DNA from: Spirochaetaceae bacterium
GTDB lineage: Bacteria; Spirochaetota; Spirochaetia; Treponematales; Rectinemataceae
Direction: 5' to 3'
DNA length: 64,000 bases
Assembly (NCBI GenBank): GCA_025356015.1
Contig: JANXYO010000091.1
Coordinates: 1-64,000 of the forward strand
The translations under genes and the position numbers were made by a program. Below the pieces are notes generated by a model, which was not told the origin of the DNA, searched no databases, and saw only the letters and a program-made list of their open reading frames with translations. Shown here piece after piece: positions 17,977 through 27,600 of this stretch; the stretch's first letter is position 1, and each line of letters starts with the position of its first letter.

Positions 17977-19328
17977 CGCGCTATTCCCGCCTTTTCGAGG
18001 AGCCTGCGAGAGGTCCTGTCGGCATTGCTGCGTATCTGTTCTTCCTGGCCGCCGGCGAGGCGGCCTTTGTCCACGGCGAGCTTGCCGTCGACGATGACGT
18101 AGTCGGCTCCGTGGTCGTAGCCGCAGAAAAGGAGGGCCGCCGCGGGATCGGAGAGCGAGCCCGCGTACTCGAGCTTCATCACGTCGAAGAGGGCAATGTC
18201 GGCGAGATAGCCCTCCTCGAGGCGGCCGAGCTGCTCGTAGCCGAGGATCCTCGCCCCGCCCTCGCTCGCTATGCCCATGACCTCATCGGCCGTGATACCT
18301 CCCGCCCCGTACCTGACGCGCTGCAGGAGGAGGGCCTGCCTCGCTTCGCCGAGCATGTCGGAGGAGTCGTTGGAGGCCGAGCCGTCGACAGCGAGGCCGA
18401 CGGGGATGCCGCGGTTGAGCATCTCCCTGACCCTCGCTATCCCCGAGCCCAGGCGCATGTTGGAGGAGGGGCAGTGGGCCACCCCCGTCTTTGTCCTGGC
18501 GAGGAGCTCGAGCTCCTCGTCGTTGAAGTGGATGCCGTGGGCGAACCAGACGTCCGGACCCAGGAAGCCGCAATCCTCCATGAGCTCGAGGGGGCGGCGG
18601 CAGTAGCTCTTGACGCAGTACTCGTCCTCGTCGGCCGTCTCGGCGAGGTGGGTGTGGAGGCGCACCCCGTGCTTCCTTGCGAGCATCGCAGAGCGCTTCA
18701 TGAGGTCCTCGGAGACCGAGAAGGGGGAGCAGGGGGCGAGGGCGACCTTCCTCATGGCGTCGGGAGCGCTGTCGTGGTAGCGGCCTATCGTCGCCTCGCA
18801 CTCGGCGAGGATGGTGTCCTCGTCCTGCACGACCGAGTCGGGGGGCAGTCCCCCGTCCTTCTTCGAACGCGACATCGAGCCCCGGGTGGGGGAGAAGCGC
18901 ATGCCGAGCTCGGAGGCAGCCTCGAACTGGATGCCAGGAAGGTCGGCGCCGAAGCCCTTCGGGTAGAGATAGTGGTGGTCCGTGCTCAAGGTGCAGCCGG
19001 TCTTGAGGAGCTCGGCCATCGCGAGGCGGGAGGACCAGTAGACGGCCTCTTCGTCGACGCCCTTCCAGACCTCGTAGAGGTAGACGAGCCAGTCGAAGAG
19101 CTTCGCGTTCTGAACCGCCTTGAGATTGCGGGTGAGGGTCTGGTAGAAGTGGTGGTGGGTGTTCACCAGACCGGGCATGACGACGTGGCGCGATGCGTCG
19201 ATCACCCTCGCGCCCGCGGGCGGCACGATGCCCGGGGCGATGCTCTTTATGCGGTTTCCCTCCACGAGGACGTCCACTCCGGAACGCTCGTGAGTCGTCA
19301 CGTAGTAGCAGTCCTTGAGGAGTATCAA
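17973..19328 (-). CDS. amidohydrolase, probable 8-oxoguanine deaminase
   Basis: Zinc amidohydrolase of the AtzC/TrzN/8-oxoguanine-deaminase branch, 451 residues. Metal and active-site motifs: VNTHHHFYQTLTR (residues 56-67), HTHLAET, FAHGIHF and VGLAVDGSASND. The NTHHHFYQTLTR block is the signature I associate with characterised 8-oxoguanine deaminases, which convert 8-oxoguanine to urate and ammonia. That reaction would feed urate straight into the surrounding pathway. Translation starts at TTG, supported by GGAGG 7 bases upstream and a TTGA overlap with the PLP-enzyme gene. The exact substrate is inferred; another amino-oxopurine is possible. It is distinct from SsnA, encoded further upstream in the same operon. 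Confidence 0.8.
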   Translation of the reverse strand: MILLKDCYYVTTHERSGVDVLVEGNRIKSIAPGIVPPAGARVIDASRHVVMPGLVNTHHHFYQTLTRNLKAVQNAKLFDWLVYLYEVWKGVDEEAVYWSSRLAMAELLKTGCTLSTDHHYLYPKGFGADLPGIQFEAASELGMRFSPTRGSMSRSKKDGGLPPDSVVQDEDTILAECEATIGRYHDSAPDAMRKVALAPCSPFSVSEDLMKRSAMLARKHGVRLHTHLAETADEDEYCVKSYCRRPLELMEDCGFLGPDVWFAHGIHFNDEELELLARTKTGVAHCPSSNMRLGSGIARVREMLNRGIPVGLAVDGSASNDSSDMLGEARQALLLQRVRYGAGGITADEVMGIASEGGARILGYEQLGRLEEGYLADIALFDVMKLEYAGSLSDPAAALLFCGYDHGADYVIVDGKLAVDKGRLAGGQEEQIRSNADRTSRRLLEKAGIAR

Positions 19329-20782
19329 GCAAGGACCTCCGCGTTGAACTCCTCAATCATCACGTCGAGGTCCGTGGCCTGGGCGCGCAGGCCCCCCCAG
19401 TAGTTGCGGTGGTCCTCCCACTGGGCGCGGAGCTCGGCTATGTCCTTGCCGAGCTGCTCGATCCAGGTGAAGTACTTGAGGTTGTGGACGCGGCGCTTGT
19501 CGACCTGGGAAAGCTCGAGGACGTGGTCGACGCCCTGGCCGTGGAGACGCTCGAGGTCGCGGTCGGCCTGGCGCTGGTCGTACTTCCCGCGCTCGGCGCT
19601 GAGCTCGGTGAGGCGGCTGCCATAGAGGGCCATCGAGTCTGTGAAGACCGTGAACACCACGTCGTGCTCGTCCATCTCGTAGTACTTGGCCAGCTTGATG
19701 GCGCCGACGAGGTTGCCGATGCCCGAGATGCCGAGGAGCTCGAGCTTGGCTATCGTGTCGGCGCTCACAGCGTTCTCGGCGAGGACCTTGCGTCCCTCGC
19801 TCTCGTTGAAGAGGCGCAGGAAGCGCATCGGCAGCTCGTCGTCAACGCCGACAGCGGCGTCGGTGTCGCGGAGGTTGTGGATCCAGGGGATGTGCTTGTC
19901 GCCGATGCCCTCGATGCGGTGCTCGCCAAAGCCGTTCTCGAGGATGGTGGGGCACTGGAGGGCCTCGGCGACGGCGACCTTGGCGCCGGGGAAGGTGTCG
20001 CGGAGATAGGAGCCCGAGCCCAGGGTGCCGGCAGAGCCAGAGGAGAGGATGGCGCCAGCGACCCTATCGCCTGGCTTGGCGAGGGCGCGGAAGGCCTCCT
20101 CCATCGCGGGGCCGGTGACCGAGTAGTGCCACAGGTGGTTGGGCAGCTGGTCGAACTGGTTGAAGATGACGCACTCGGGGCGCGTCCTCTCGATCTCGAT
20201 GCACTTGTCGAAGATCTCCTTGACGTTGCTCTCGCTGCCGGGGGTGGAGATGACCTCCTCGGCCATGGTGCGCAGCCACTCGAAGCGCTCCTTGGACATG
20301 CCGGCCGGGAGGATCGCGACGCTGGGGCAGGCGAGGAGGCGGGATATGTAGGCCCCGCCGCGGCAGTAGTTTCCGGTGCTCGGCCAGACGGCCTTCTTGG
20401 TCGTGGGATCGAAGCGGCCGGTGACAAGCTCGGGCAGGAGGCAGGAGAGGGCGGCTCCGACCTTGTGGGCGCCGGTGGGAAACCACTTGCCGACGAGGCC
20501 CACGATGCGCGCCTTTGTCCCGGTGATTGAGCGAGGGATCTCGAGGTAGTTGACGCCGCCAAAGGAACCGCCCCTCTCCTTGGGCTCGTTGTGCCAAGTC
20601 ACGCGGAAGAGGTTGCGGCTGTGGACGTCCCAGAGCCCTACGCCCGAGAGCTCCTTCTTGACGGATTCGGGAACCTTCGAGGGATCGCGCATCTGATCGT
20701 AGGTCGGGAGGATGATCCCCTTCTCCTTGCAGCGCTGTATGTTCTTCTTCCTCTGGTCCTTGTTCACGTGAAGGTCGATCAT
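19325..20782 (-). CDS. PLP-dependent fold-type-II enzyme, substrate unknown
   Basis: A 485-residue pyridoxal-phosphate enzyme of the cysteine-synthase/tryptophan-synthase-beta fold. The likely Schiff-base lysine is Lys107 in PTGAHKVGAA; PSTGNY follows (134-139), and a glycine-rich phosphate loop SSGSAGTLGSGS lies near residue 250. It has long N- and C-terminal extensions relative to cysteine synthase (about 320). I do not see the diaminopropionate ammonia-lyase (YgeX) pattern, yet the gene lies where a YgeX-type step is needed, coupled to the deaminase gene by TTGA. An ammonia-eliminating role on an amino acid left from purine breakdown is a guess. Start ATG with AGGGGA ahead. Confidence 0.8.
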   Translation of the reverse strand: MIDLHVNKDQRKKNIQRCKEKGIILPTYDQMRDPSKVPESVKKELSGVGLWDVHSRNLFRVTWHNEPKERGGSFGGVNYLEIPRSITGTKARIVGLVGKWFPTGAHKVGAALSCLLPELVTGRFDPTTKKAVWPSTGNYCRGGAYISRLLACPSVAILPAGMSKERFEWLRTMAEEVISTPGSESNVKEIFDKCIEIERTRPECVIFNQFDQLPNHLWHYSVTGPAMEEAFRALAKPGDRVAGAILSSGSAGTLGSGSYLRDTFPGAKVAVAEALQCPTILENGFGEHRIEGIGDKHIPWIHNLRDTDAAVGVDDELPMRFLRLFNESEGRKVLAENAVSADTIAKLELLGISGIGNLVGAIKLAKYYEMDEHDVVFTVFTDSMALYGSRLTELSAERGKYDQRQADRDLERLHGQGVDHVLELSQVDKRRVHNLKYFTWIEQLGKDIAELRAQWEDHRNYWGGLRAQATDLDVMIEEFNAEVLA

Positions 20783-20818
20783 GCTTTTCCCCTTGTGTGG
20801 TCTTTAGGATGCCGCGGC

Positions 20819-21988
20819 CTAGAGCTCGACGCCGACCGCGAGGGCGGCCGACTTGAGGTCCTTGAGGCCAGAACCGGTGACGAGGAGGACGACCGTCGAC
20901 GACGGATCGATCTCCCCCCTTGTCTTGAGGAAGCCCGCGAGACTGGCGCTCGAGGAGGGCTCGGCGAAGAGCCCGGCGCGGGATGAGAGCATTCTCTGGG
21001 CCTCGAGGATCTCGTCGTCGCTCACGACGACCGCGCGGCCTCCGTACTTCTTGAGCTTTGAGAGGGCATAGGCCCCGTTGCGCGGCACATCAACCGCTAT
21101 CGAATCGGCCAGGGTCGAGCTCGCCACAGGCGCCCCGAAGGAGCCCGAGGCGAGGGCCCGGGCCAGGGCGCTCGAGCCCTCGGCCTGGCAGGCCCAGAAC
21201 CTCGGCATGCGCGTTATGCGGCCGAGCCTTATGAGGTCCTCGAAGCCCCGCACGAGGCCGGTCAGGATCACCCCGTCGCCCGATGGCACGAAGACCTCGA
21301 GGGGACGGTCGTCCAGGGCCTCGCCCGAGCGGCGGAGATCCTTGACGATCTCGAAGGCCGCCGTCTTCTTGCCCTCGATGGTGAGGGGGTTGTAGGCGGT
21401 GTTGCGCGAGAGCACGCCCGTGGCCTTTGTGTAGGCTAGGGACTCCTCGAAGGCCTGGTCGTAGTTGCCGTCGACCTGGCGTAGCTCGGCCCCGTACTGG
21501 AGGACCTGGAGACGCTTGGCAGCAGGGGCGGCCTTGGGCAGGAAGACCGTGATCTTCAGGCCTGCCGCCGCGCCGATGCCGGCCATCGAGGAGGCGGCGT
21601 TGCCTGTCGAGGCGAGGGCTATCTCCTTTATGCCGAACTTGAGCGCGAAGGCCGCGACGAGGATGCTCGCCCTGTCCTTGTAGGAGCCCGTGGGCTGGCA
21701 GGTGTCGTCCTTGACGAAGAGCCGGGGGAAGCCTAGCTCGGAGCGCAGCCGCTCTGGCGCCCACAGGGGGGTGTCGCCCACGGGCATCCTGGGGAACCAC
21801 TCCCTCTCCACCGGCAGGGGCGTGCCCTGGGGGAAGGCCTCGGCCCCCTCGAGCTCCCAGGCGCACTCGAGGACGCCCTCGAGAGGCTGGTCCTTCTCGC
21901 GCTTGGGTGCGCAATGGTCGCAGAGATAGCGGCCCGGCTCTATGGCGTACTCGGCGCCGCAGGCCGGGCAGCGGTAGCTCCATCTCAT
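20819..21988 (-). CDS. threonine-synthase-like PLP enzyme with zinc ribbon
   Basis: A 389-residue PLP enzyme of the threonine-synthase type. An N-terminal zinc ribbon (CPAC at 7-10, CDHC at 23-26) precedes the catalytic domain, where Lys104 in QPTGSYKDRAS is the Schiff-base lysine; STGNAASSMAG and PSGDGVILTG bind cofactor. Threonine synthases make threonine from phosphohomoserine, but the gene overlaps ygeY (ATGA) and sits inside a purine-degradation operon without hom or thrB. A degradative lyase function on a related amino acid therefore seems likelier. The in-frame sequence upstream of ATG 21988 lies inside ygeY and was excluded. Confidence 0.85.
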   Translation of the reverse strand: MRWSYRCPACGAEYAIEPGRYLCDHCAPKREKDQPLEGVLECAWELEGAEAFPQGTPLPVEREWFPRMPVGDTPLWAPERLRSELGFPRLFVKDDTCQPTGSYKDRASILVAAFALKFGIKEIALASTGNAASSMAGIGAAAGLKITVFLPKAAPAAKRLQVLQYGAELRQVDGNYDQAFEESLAYTKATGVLSRNTAYNPLTIEGKKTAAFEIVKDLRRSGEALDDRPLEVFVPSGDGVILTGLVRGFEDLIRLGRITRMPRFWACQAEGSSALARALASGSFGAPVASSTLADSIAVDVPRNGAYALSKLKKYGGRAVVVSDDEILEAQRMLSSRAGLFAEPSSSASLAGFLKTRGEIDPSSTVVLLVTGSGLKDLKSAALAVGVEL

Positions 21989-23199
21989 GCCTGGGACTCC
22001 AGGGCGTAGGGCAGACCCGCATAGAAGGCGGCGCACTTCTCGAGGTCGTCGATCCGGTTGATCTCGTTGGGTGCGTGGGCCTGGGACTCGTCGCCGGGGC
22101 CAAAGCCGATCGAGGGGATCTTGTGGCGGCCGCAGACGGCGACGCCGTTCGTGGAGAAGGTCCACTTGTCGACCACGGCCTTCGAGCCGAAGAGGGCCTG
22201 GTGGGCGTCCTCGCCGGCGCGCACGAGGGGATGGTCGGCGCTTATCTTCCAGGTCGGGAAGTAAAGCTCCTGGGCGTGGATAGTGCCTTTCCAGCTCGGT
22301 TTGTCATAGTTGGGAACACTCACCTCGACGCTCTCGACGCCGGCGGCGAGGATGGCCTTTCGCACCTGCTCGACGGCGAGCTCAAGGGTCTCGCCCCAGG
22401 TGAGGCGCCTGTCCATGTAGATCATGCCCTGGTCGGGCACTGCGCAGAGGCTGGGGCCGCGGACGTCAATCTTCGAGACGGTGATCGTGCCCTTGCCAAG
22501 GAAGCCGTCGTCGTCGCTCTTTAGCTCGGTGTTGAGCTTCTCGATGGCGAGGGCGGCCTTGGCGGCCATGTAGGCCGCGCTCTTCCCGCGCTCGGGGGCG
22601 GAGCCGTGGCAGGAAACGCCCTTGAAGCGGGCCTCGATCTCCATGCGGCCCCGGTGGCCGCGGTAGATCCTGCAGCTTGTGGGCTCGGTGGACACAAAGA
22701 AGTCGGGCCTGAAGCCCTCCTTCTCGATGAGGTACTTCCAGCACAGGCCGTCGCAGTCCTCCTCCATGACGGTGAAGGCGAACCAGACCGAGTAGTCCCC
22801 GGCGTAGCCGAGGTCGGTGAGGATGCGGCCGGCGGTGATCATGCTCGCCGCCCCGCCCAGCTGGTCCGAGGCGCCGCGGCCGTGCACGAGGCCGTCCTTG
22901 ACGAGGCCCGAGAAGGGATCGAGCTTCCACTGGCTCCTGTCACCGGTCTCGACAGTGTCGATGTGGGCGTCGAACACAAGCTTCTTGGGACCATTGCCGA
23001 CGCGGGCAAGGAGGTTGCCAAGGCCGTCGACCCTGACCTCGGCGAAGCCGGCCTTCTGGCAGAGCTCCTGGAGGAGGGCTATGCGCTCCTTCTCGGTGCC
23101 GGAATAGGCAGGCACCTTGATGATCTTCGACAGCATCTCGGCGGTGCTGTCCCTGTAGGCCTTGGCCTTCTCGTTTACCTTCTGCGCGTTCAGGTGCAT
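21985..23199 (-). CDS. ygeY: YgeY-type M20 family metallohydrolase
   Basis: Member of the M20 peptidase/deacylase family, 404 residues, YgeY type ('selenium metabolism-linked hydrolase'). Dinuclear-metal ligands are in DAHIDT (His79, Asp81), GRGASDQLGG, VMEEDCDG and the late HAPNE; the dimerisation domain lies roughly at residues 185-300. M20 enzymes remove N-acyl or N-carbamoyl groups from amino acids. Here the substrate is probably a ureido or acylamino acid produced after the purine ring opens. It is coupled by ATGA to the downstream PLP gene and follows ssnA by only two bases. Confidence 0.9.
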   Translation of the reverse strand: MHLNAQKVNEKAKAYRDSTAEMLSKIIKVPAYSGTEKERIALLQELCQKAGFAEVRVDGLGNLLARVGNGPKKLVFDAHIDTVETGDRSQWKLDPFSGLVKDGLVHGRGASDQLGGAASMITAGRILTDLGYAGDYSVWFAFTVMEEDCDGLCWKYLIEKEGFRPDFFVSTEPTSCRIYRGHRGRMEIEARFKGVSCHGSAPERGKSAAYMAAKAALAIEKLNTELKSDDDGFLGKGTITVSKIDVRGPSLCAVPDQGMIYMDRRLTWGETLELAVEQVRKAILAAGVESVEVSVPNYDKPSWKGTIHAQELYFPTWKISADHPLVRAGEDAHQALFGSKAVVDKWTFSTNGVAVCGRHKIPSIGFGPGDESQAHAPNEINRIDDLEKCAAFYAGLPYALESQA

Positions 23200-23201
23200 G
23201 A

Positions 23202-24602
23202 TTACCTCGCTTCCATTCTCTTCCAGAGTCTTCTTGCCTGCTCGCGCGCGCTCTCTGATATCCGCACGAGGTCGAAGGCTGGTTTCCTGTCTTCGATCAC
23301 AAAGCTGCCGTCGACCATCACGGAGCGCACCGATCGGGCGCCGAGTCCGAAGGCGAGGTGGCCGGCGAGGTTCTCGCCGACCAGGGGTGTGGGGGGCTCG
23401 TAGTCCCAGAGCACGAGGTCGGCCGCCGCCCCCGCGACGATCTTGCCAAAGGCCGCAGGGCCTCCGGCGGCCGCCTGAGCGCCGGTGGCTGCGCCCATGT
23501 AGCGCTCCATGAGGCGGTTGCCGCGGTCAAGGCAGGCGAGGAAGTCGCCCGGCCACCAGGGTCCCAGGCTCTCGCGGTGGCGGAAACAGGCGAATTTGAA
23601 CTCCTCGAGCATGTCGGCGCTCATGCCATCGGTCCCGAGGACGACGTTCTTGAAGGTGTGCAGCAGGGCGTTGTAGCCTACCGCGTTGTTCATGTTGCTG
23701 CGCGCGTTGTGCGCGAGGAAGGAGTCGCGCTCGTTGATGAGCTCGGCCTCGGCAGGGGAAAGCCACACGCCGTGGCCGATGATGGACTTTGGACCCAGGC
23801 AGCCCGCCTTGTCGAGGCGGCTGGCGAGGTCGGCGCCGAAGCGGTAGCGCGAGTCAACGGCATCGTACTTGTCCTCGCCGGCGTGGATGTGGATGCCCCG
23901 TCCCGTGGTCTTGACAGCCTCGGCGAGGGCCTCAAGGGTCTCCTCGCCGACGGTAAAGCCGGCGTGGCCGCCGATGGAAGCGTCGGTCAGGGGGGGCCTG
24001 GCTCCCTTGCCTCCGGCCCGGGCCGCGGCCCGGGCCGCGTCGACTTCCTTGGCGAAGCGCACATTCTCGCGGACTCCCGCTTTCGCTCCCTCCATGCCGT
24101 TGCGGTCCGTCGTCTCGTAGCACAGGAGGCCGCGGATGCCGATCTCCTCGTAGGCCTTGGCGATGACGCTTAAGGAACCGTCGATGGCCTCGGGACTCGC
24201 GTGGTGGTCCACGAGGCTCGTGACGCCCGAAGCCGCCGCGTCGGCGCAGCCGGCGAGGGCGCTCGCCTCGAGGATGGGCAGGTCGATGGCCCTGTCGAGC
24301 CGCCACCAGAGGTTCTTGAGCTGCTGGGCGAAGTCCTTCGAGGGGCTGATGTCGACCATGAGGCCGCGGGCGAGGGCCGAGTACAGATGGGTGTGGGAAC
24401 ACACAAGACCTGGGCTCAGGTAGGCGCCCTTGATCCGTCTGGCATTCGGATATTTGGCAGCGAGGGCGCTGCCCGCCTCGACGATCCTGCCCTCGCGGCC
24501 GCCGGCATCGGCGTCGCCACGCTGTGCGACGGCGACATCCATGGGTTCTGACACCGAGGCAGGTGAGAAGGAGATCACGCGGACGTTTTCGAAGAGTATC
24601 AC
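23202..24602 (-). CDS. ssnA: aminohydrolase SsnA
   Basis: Zinc-dependent amidohydrolase of 466 residues, close to E. coli SsnA (about 442). Motifs: LVCSHTHLYSALARG, HIHAGEDKYDA, IGHGVWLSP and LGTDGMSAD, which hold the metal-binding His and Asp residues. SsnA genes occur with ygfK and xdhD. A deaminase or ring-opening role on an oxopurine has been proposed for the family but I cannot settle it from sequence. Translation begins at GTG 24602: GGAGG lies 7 bases upstream and GTGA overlaps the ygfK stop. Upstream in-frame sequence is within ygfK. An Asp/Gly-rich insertion near residues 28-40 is unusual. Confidence 0.88.
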   Translation of the reverse strand: MILFENVRVISFSPASVSEPMDVAVAQRGDADAGGREGRIVEAGSALAAKYPNARRIKGAYLSPGLVCSHTHLYSALARGLMVDISPSKDFAQQLKNLWWRLDRAIDLPILEASALAGCADAAASGVTSLVDHHASPEAIDGSLSVIAKAYEEIGIRGLLCYETTDRNGMEGAKAGVRENVRFAKEVDAARAAARAGGKGARPPLTDASIGGHAGFTVGEETLEALAEAVKTTGRGIHIHAGEDKYDAVDSRYRFGADLASRLDKAGCLGPKSIIGHGVWLSPAEAELINERDSFLAHNARSNMNNAVGYNALLHTFKNVVLGTDGMSADMLEEFKFACFRHRESLGPWWPGDFLACLDRGNRLMERYMGAATGAQAAAGGPAAFGKIVAGAAADLVLWDYEPPTPLVGENLAGHLAFGLGARSVRSVMVDGSFVIEDRKPAFDLVRISESAREQARRLWKRMEAR

Positions 24603-27600
24603 TTTGAGCCTCCGTTCAGGTAAGCGTGGTCCTTGTGGATGCTCCGGGCGAGGACGACCATGGGCTCCCTTGAGGCGGCCATGGCTGAGGCCTCGATCTC
24701 GGCCACGGGGCCCTCGTAGGCCGTCCGGTAGGCGAGGCGGCCCGTTCCGGCAAATGCGAAGCCCGAGTTCTTCGAGGCCTCGAGCGCCTTTCGGCCCGAG
24801 AAGAGGGTGGCCTTGTGCCGGTAGGGCTCGCCCCCCTCGAAGGGGCAGAAGACCCCGCAGTTCCCGCACTCGTTGCACAGGGCGTCCACGTGGAGGATCT
24901 GGAAGGCATCGCGCCACGGCTCGGCGATGCTGGTGTCGCTCCATGGCGCGGCGACGCCGGGGATCGCCATGTTCGCCCTGTTCGGGCAGACCTCGACGCA
25001 GCGCAGGCAGGCCGAGTCGCAGGAGAGGCAGCGGTCCGCCTCGCGTTGGGCGAAACCGGCAGCCACGGGGGCCAGTGGGCCCTGGAGGCGGCCGCGGGCG
25101 GCGAGCCTGGCCGCCTCGGGGGCGATCGCGCGGTAGCCCTGCTTCGGGGGTTCGATGCCCGCCTCGCGCATGATCGCGTAGGCTGCCCTCCTGCCGTCGG
25201 CTGCCGCCGAGATGATCGAGGAGGGGCCGCGGGCGGCGTCTCCGCCCAGGTAGAGGCCCTTGCGAGCCGTGGCCTGGCTCTCCTTGTCGTAGACGGGTTT
25301 GCCGTCCTTGCCATAGGTGGCGCCGAGCTTCTCGAGGAGGGAGCGGTCGGCGCTCTCCCCGATGGCGGCCACAAGAAGGTCGCAGTGGACGCTCTCGGTC
25401 CTGTCGGAAGGCCGTGGCGAGCGGCGGCCCGAGGCGTCCTTCTCGCCGAGCTCCATGAGCCTCAGGACGAGGCTGCTGGGCGCGGCGCCCGAGGCCGGGA
25501 TGGCGCGCTCGGGCAGGCTCAAGGCCATGAGCTTTCCGCCCTCGGCGAGGGCGTTGCCGAGCTCTTCCTTGTCGGCTGGCATCTCCTCGAGGCTGCGGCG
25601 GTAGGAAAGACGCACCTCATTGATCCCGGGGATGCGGGTGGCGACGCGGACAGCGTCCATGGCGGTGTTGCCTCCGCCGGCGACGACGACATGCTTGATG
25701 CCGGCGAAGTCCCCAGCCCCGCCACCCGTGGCGACGCCGCGGGCGGACTCGAGGAAGGCGAGGGCGTCGACGACGCGCACACCCGAGCCTTCGATGGCGA
25801 GGGGCTTGGGCACAGGTGCGCCCGAGCAGGCGAAGAAGGAGGTGAAGCCCTCGGCCTCGAGCTTGCCAAGGGAGTCGACATCGGCGCCGAAGCGGAACTC
25901 GACCCCGAGGGACTCGATGCGCTCGATGTCCTTCTTGAGGGCCGAGGCCTCGATGCGGAAGGCAGGCAGGGTGTTGGCGGGTACGCCGCCGGCGCCAGAG
26001 GCCCTGTCGAAGACCGTGACGGGGACACCAGCGAGGGCGAGGTGGTGGGCGCAGGCCAGGCCCGCGGGGCCAGCCCCGATGACGGCCACCCTGCCCTTGA
26101 AGGCCGCGGGTTTGGCCCTGACGACGGGCAATGAGGCGGCCTTCGCGCAGCCAAGCTTTGAGGCCCTGATCTCGACCGAGCCCTCGTAATCGTTGCGGTT
26201 GCAGGCCTCCTGGCAGACGTGGTCGCACAAAGTACCAGTTATGAAGGGCAGGGGATTGTCGGCGAGGATGGTCTCGATGGCGGCGCGGGAGTCACCGGCC
26301 GCGGCGAGGCGGATGTAGGCCGGGGCCTTCTGCTTGACGGGGCAGGCCTCGATGCAGGGGGCCGCGAAGCAGTCGAAGAGGGGGAGCTTGCGCTCGATCC
26401 TGCCCCTGCCCTGTTTCCAGGCCTTGCGGTACTCGGGGCGCTCGAGGGCTGCCGCGGCGAGGGCAGCGAGCTTTTTCGCGTCGGGCCTCTCCGGCGATCC
26501 GGGAAGGGCGCGGACCGCCTCCTCGGCCATCTGGCCGAAGCGGAGATAGCCGCCCGGCTTGAGGACGTCGGTCGCGACGGTGACCGGCCCCATGCCCGCG
26601 GCGATGAGCTCTGCGACGTTGAGGGCCGAGGCGCCCCCGCAGTAGGAGAAGCGCTGGTCGAACTCCGGCAGTGCGGCCGCCAGGTCCGCGGCGAGCCTTG
26701 TGGTGACCGCGAAGAGGGCGCGGCCCGACATGTAGCGCTCGGCCCCTGGGAGGAAGCCACCCGTGTTCTCGTTCGCGAGGGTGTTCGAGAGCTTGATCCC
26801 GAAGCGGAGGCCTGAGTCCTCGGCTTTTTTCGATAGGGATCTGATGAGTCCGAGGGCATCCTTGAACTGGAGGTCGTGCTCGAAGGTATCGCGTTTCAGG
26901 CCGATGTCCTTCCAGCCCGTGTGATCGAGGATGCCGCGCACCGTGTAGTAGCCGAGGAGGGTGGGGTTGAGCTTTACGAAGGTGTCGAAGCCCTTTTCCT
27001 CGATGAGGTAGGCTCCGATGCCCTCGATCTCGGCGGGAGGGCAGCCGTGCATCGTGGAGATCGTGACCGAATGCACCGGCTTCGCGGGGAAGGCCGCGAC
27101 CAGGGCCCTCGCCTTCGCGAGGGCATCGCTTCCGAAGGCCGCTAGGAAGCCGGGGGATTCTACGAAGGCAGAGACCTCGTGCATGTCATTGGCCCACTGG
27201 GGCAGGCGGGAAGGCGAGCGCATGGCCTCGATGTAGGCGTTGACCCTCGCGCCCTTGATTCCCGCGAGGGTGTAACCCACCGAGATGTTGAAGAGGAAGG
27301 ACTTCGGTTTCGAGGAGAAGACAGCCGCGAGGAGGTTCACGGCGATCCAGGCGTTGAGGTACTCGTCTCTTGCCTGGTCGAGGGAGAGCTCGGTGGACCA
27401 CTCGGTGTTGTGCCCCTCGTCGAAGGCCTCGATGCAGGGCTTTTCGATGTCGAGGCTGTCGTTCTCCTGGACGGTCTTGAGCTCGAAGGTCCTGGCGCCC
27501 GCGAGATAGGCTGCCACGATATTGGGCGCTATCTGGCTGTGGGGGCCGGCTGCCGGGCCCACGGGAAGGCTCGCCACGCCCGACATCACCTTCAGGTCGG

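Noticed and set aside
19409-20530. Plus-strand open frame of about 370 codons opposite the 485-residue PLP enzyme
   Set aside because: Low-complexity Leu/Glu/Val/Asp composition, no ribosome site, and fully overlapped by a gene with clear PLP motifs on the other strand.
19325-20782. Calling the 485-residue PLP enzyme diaminopropionate ammonia-lyase (YgeX)
   Set aside because: Its length and the GAHKVGA lysine motif differ from what I recall of YgeX (about 400 residues). Only the context is similar, so the name was withheld.
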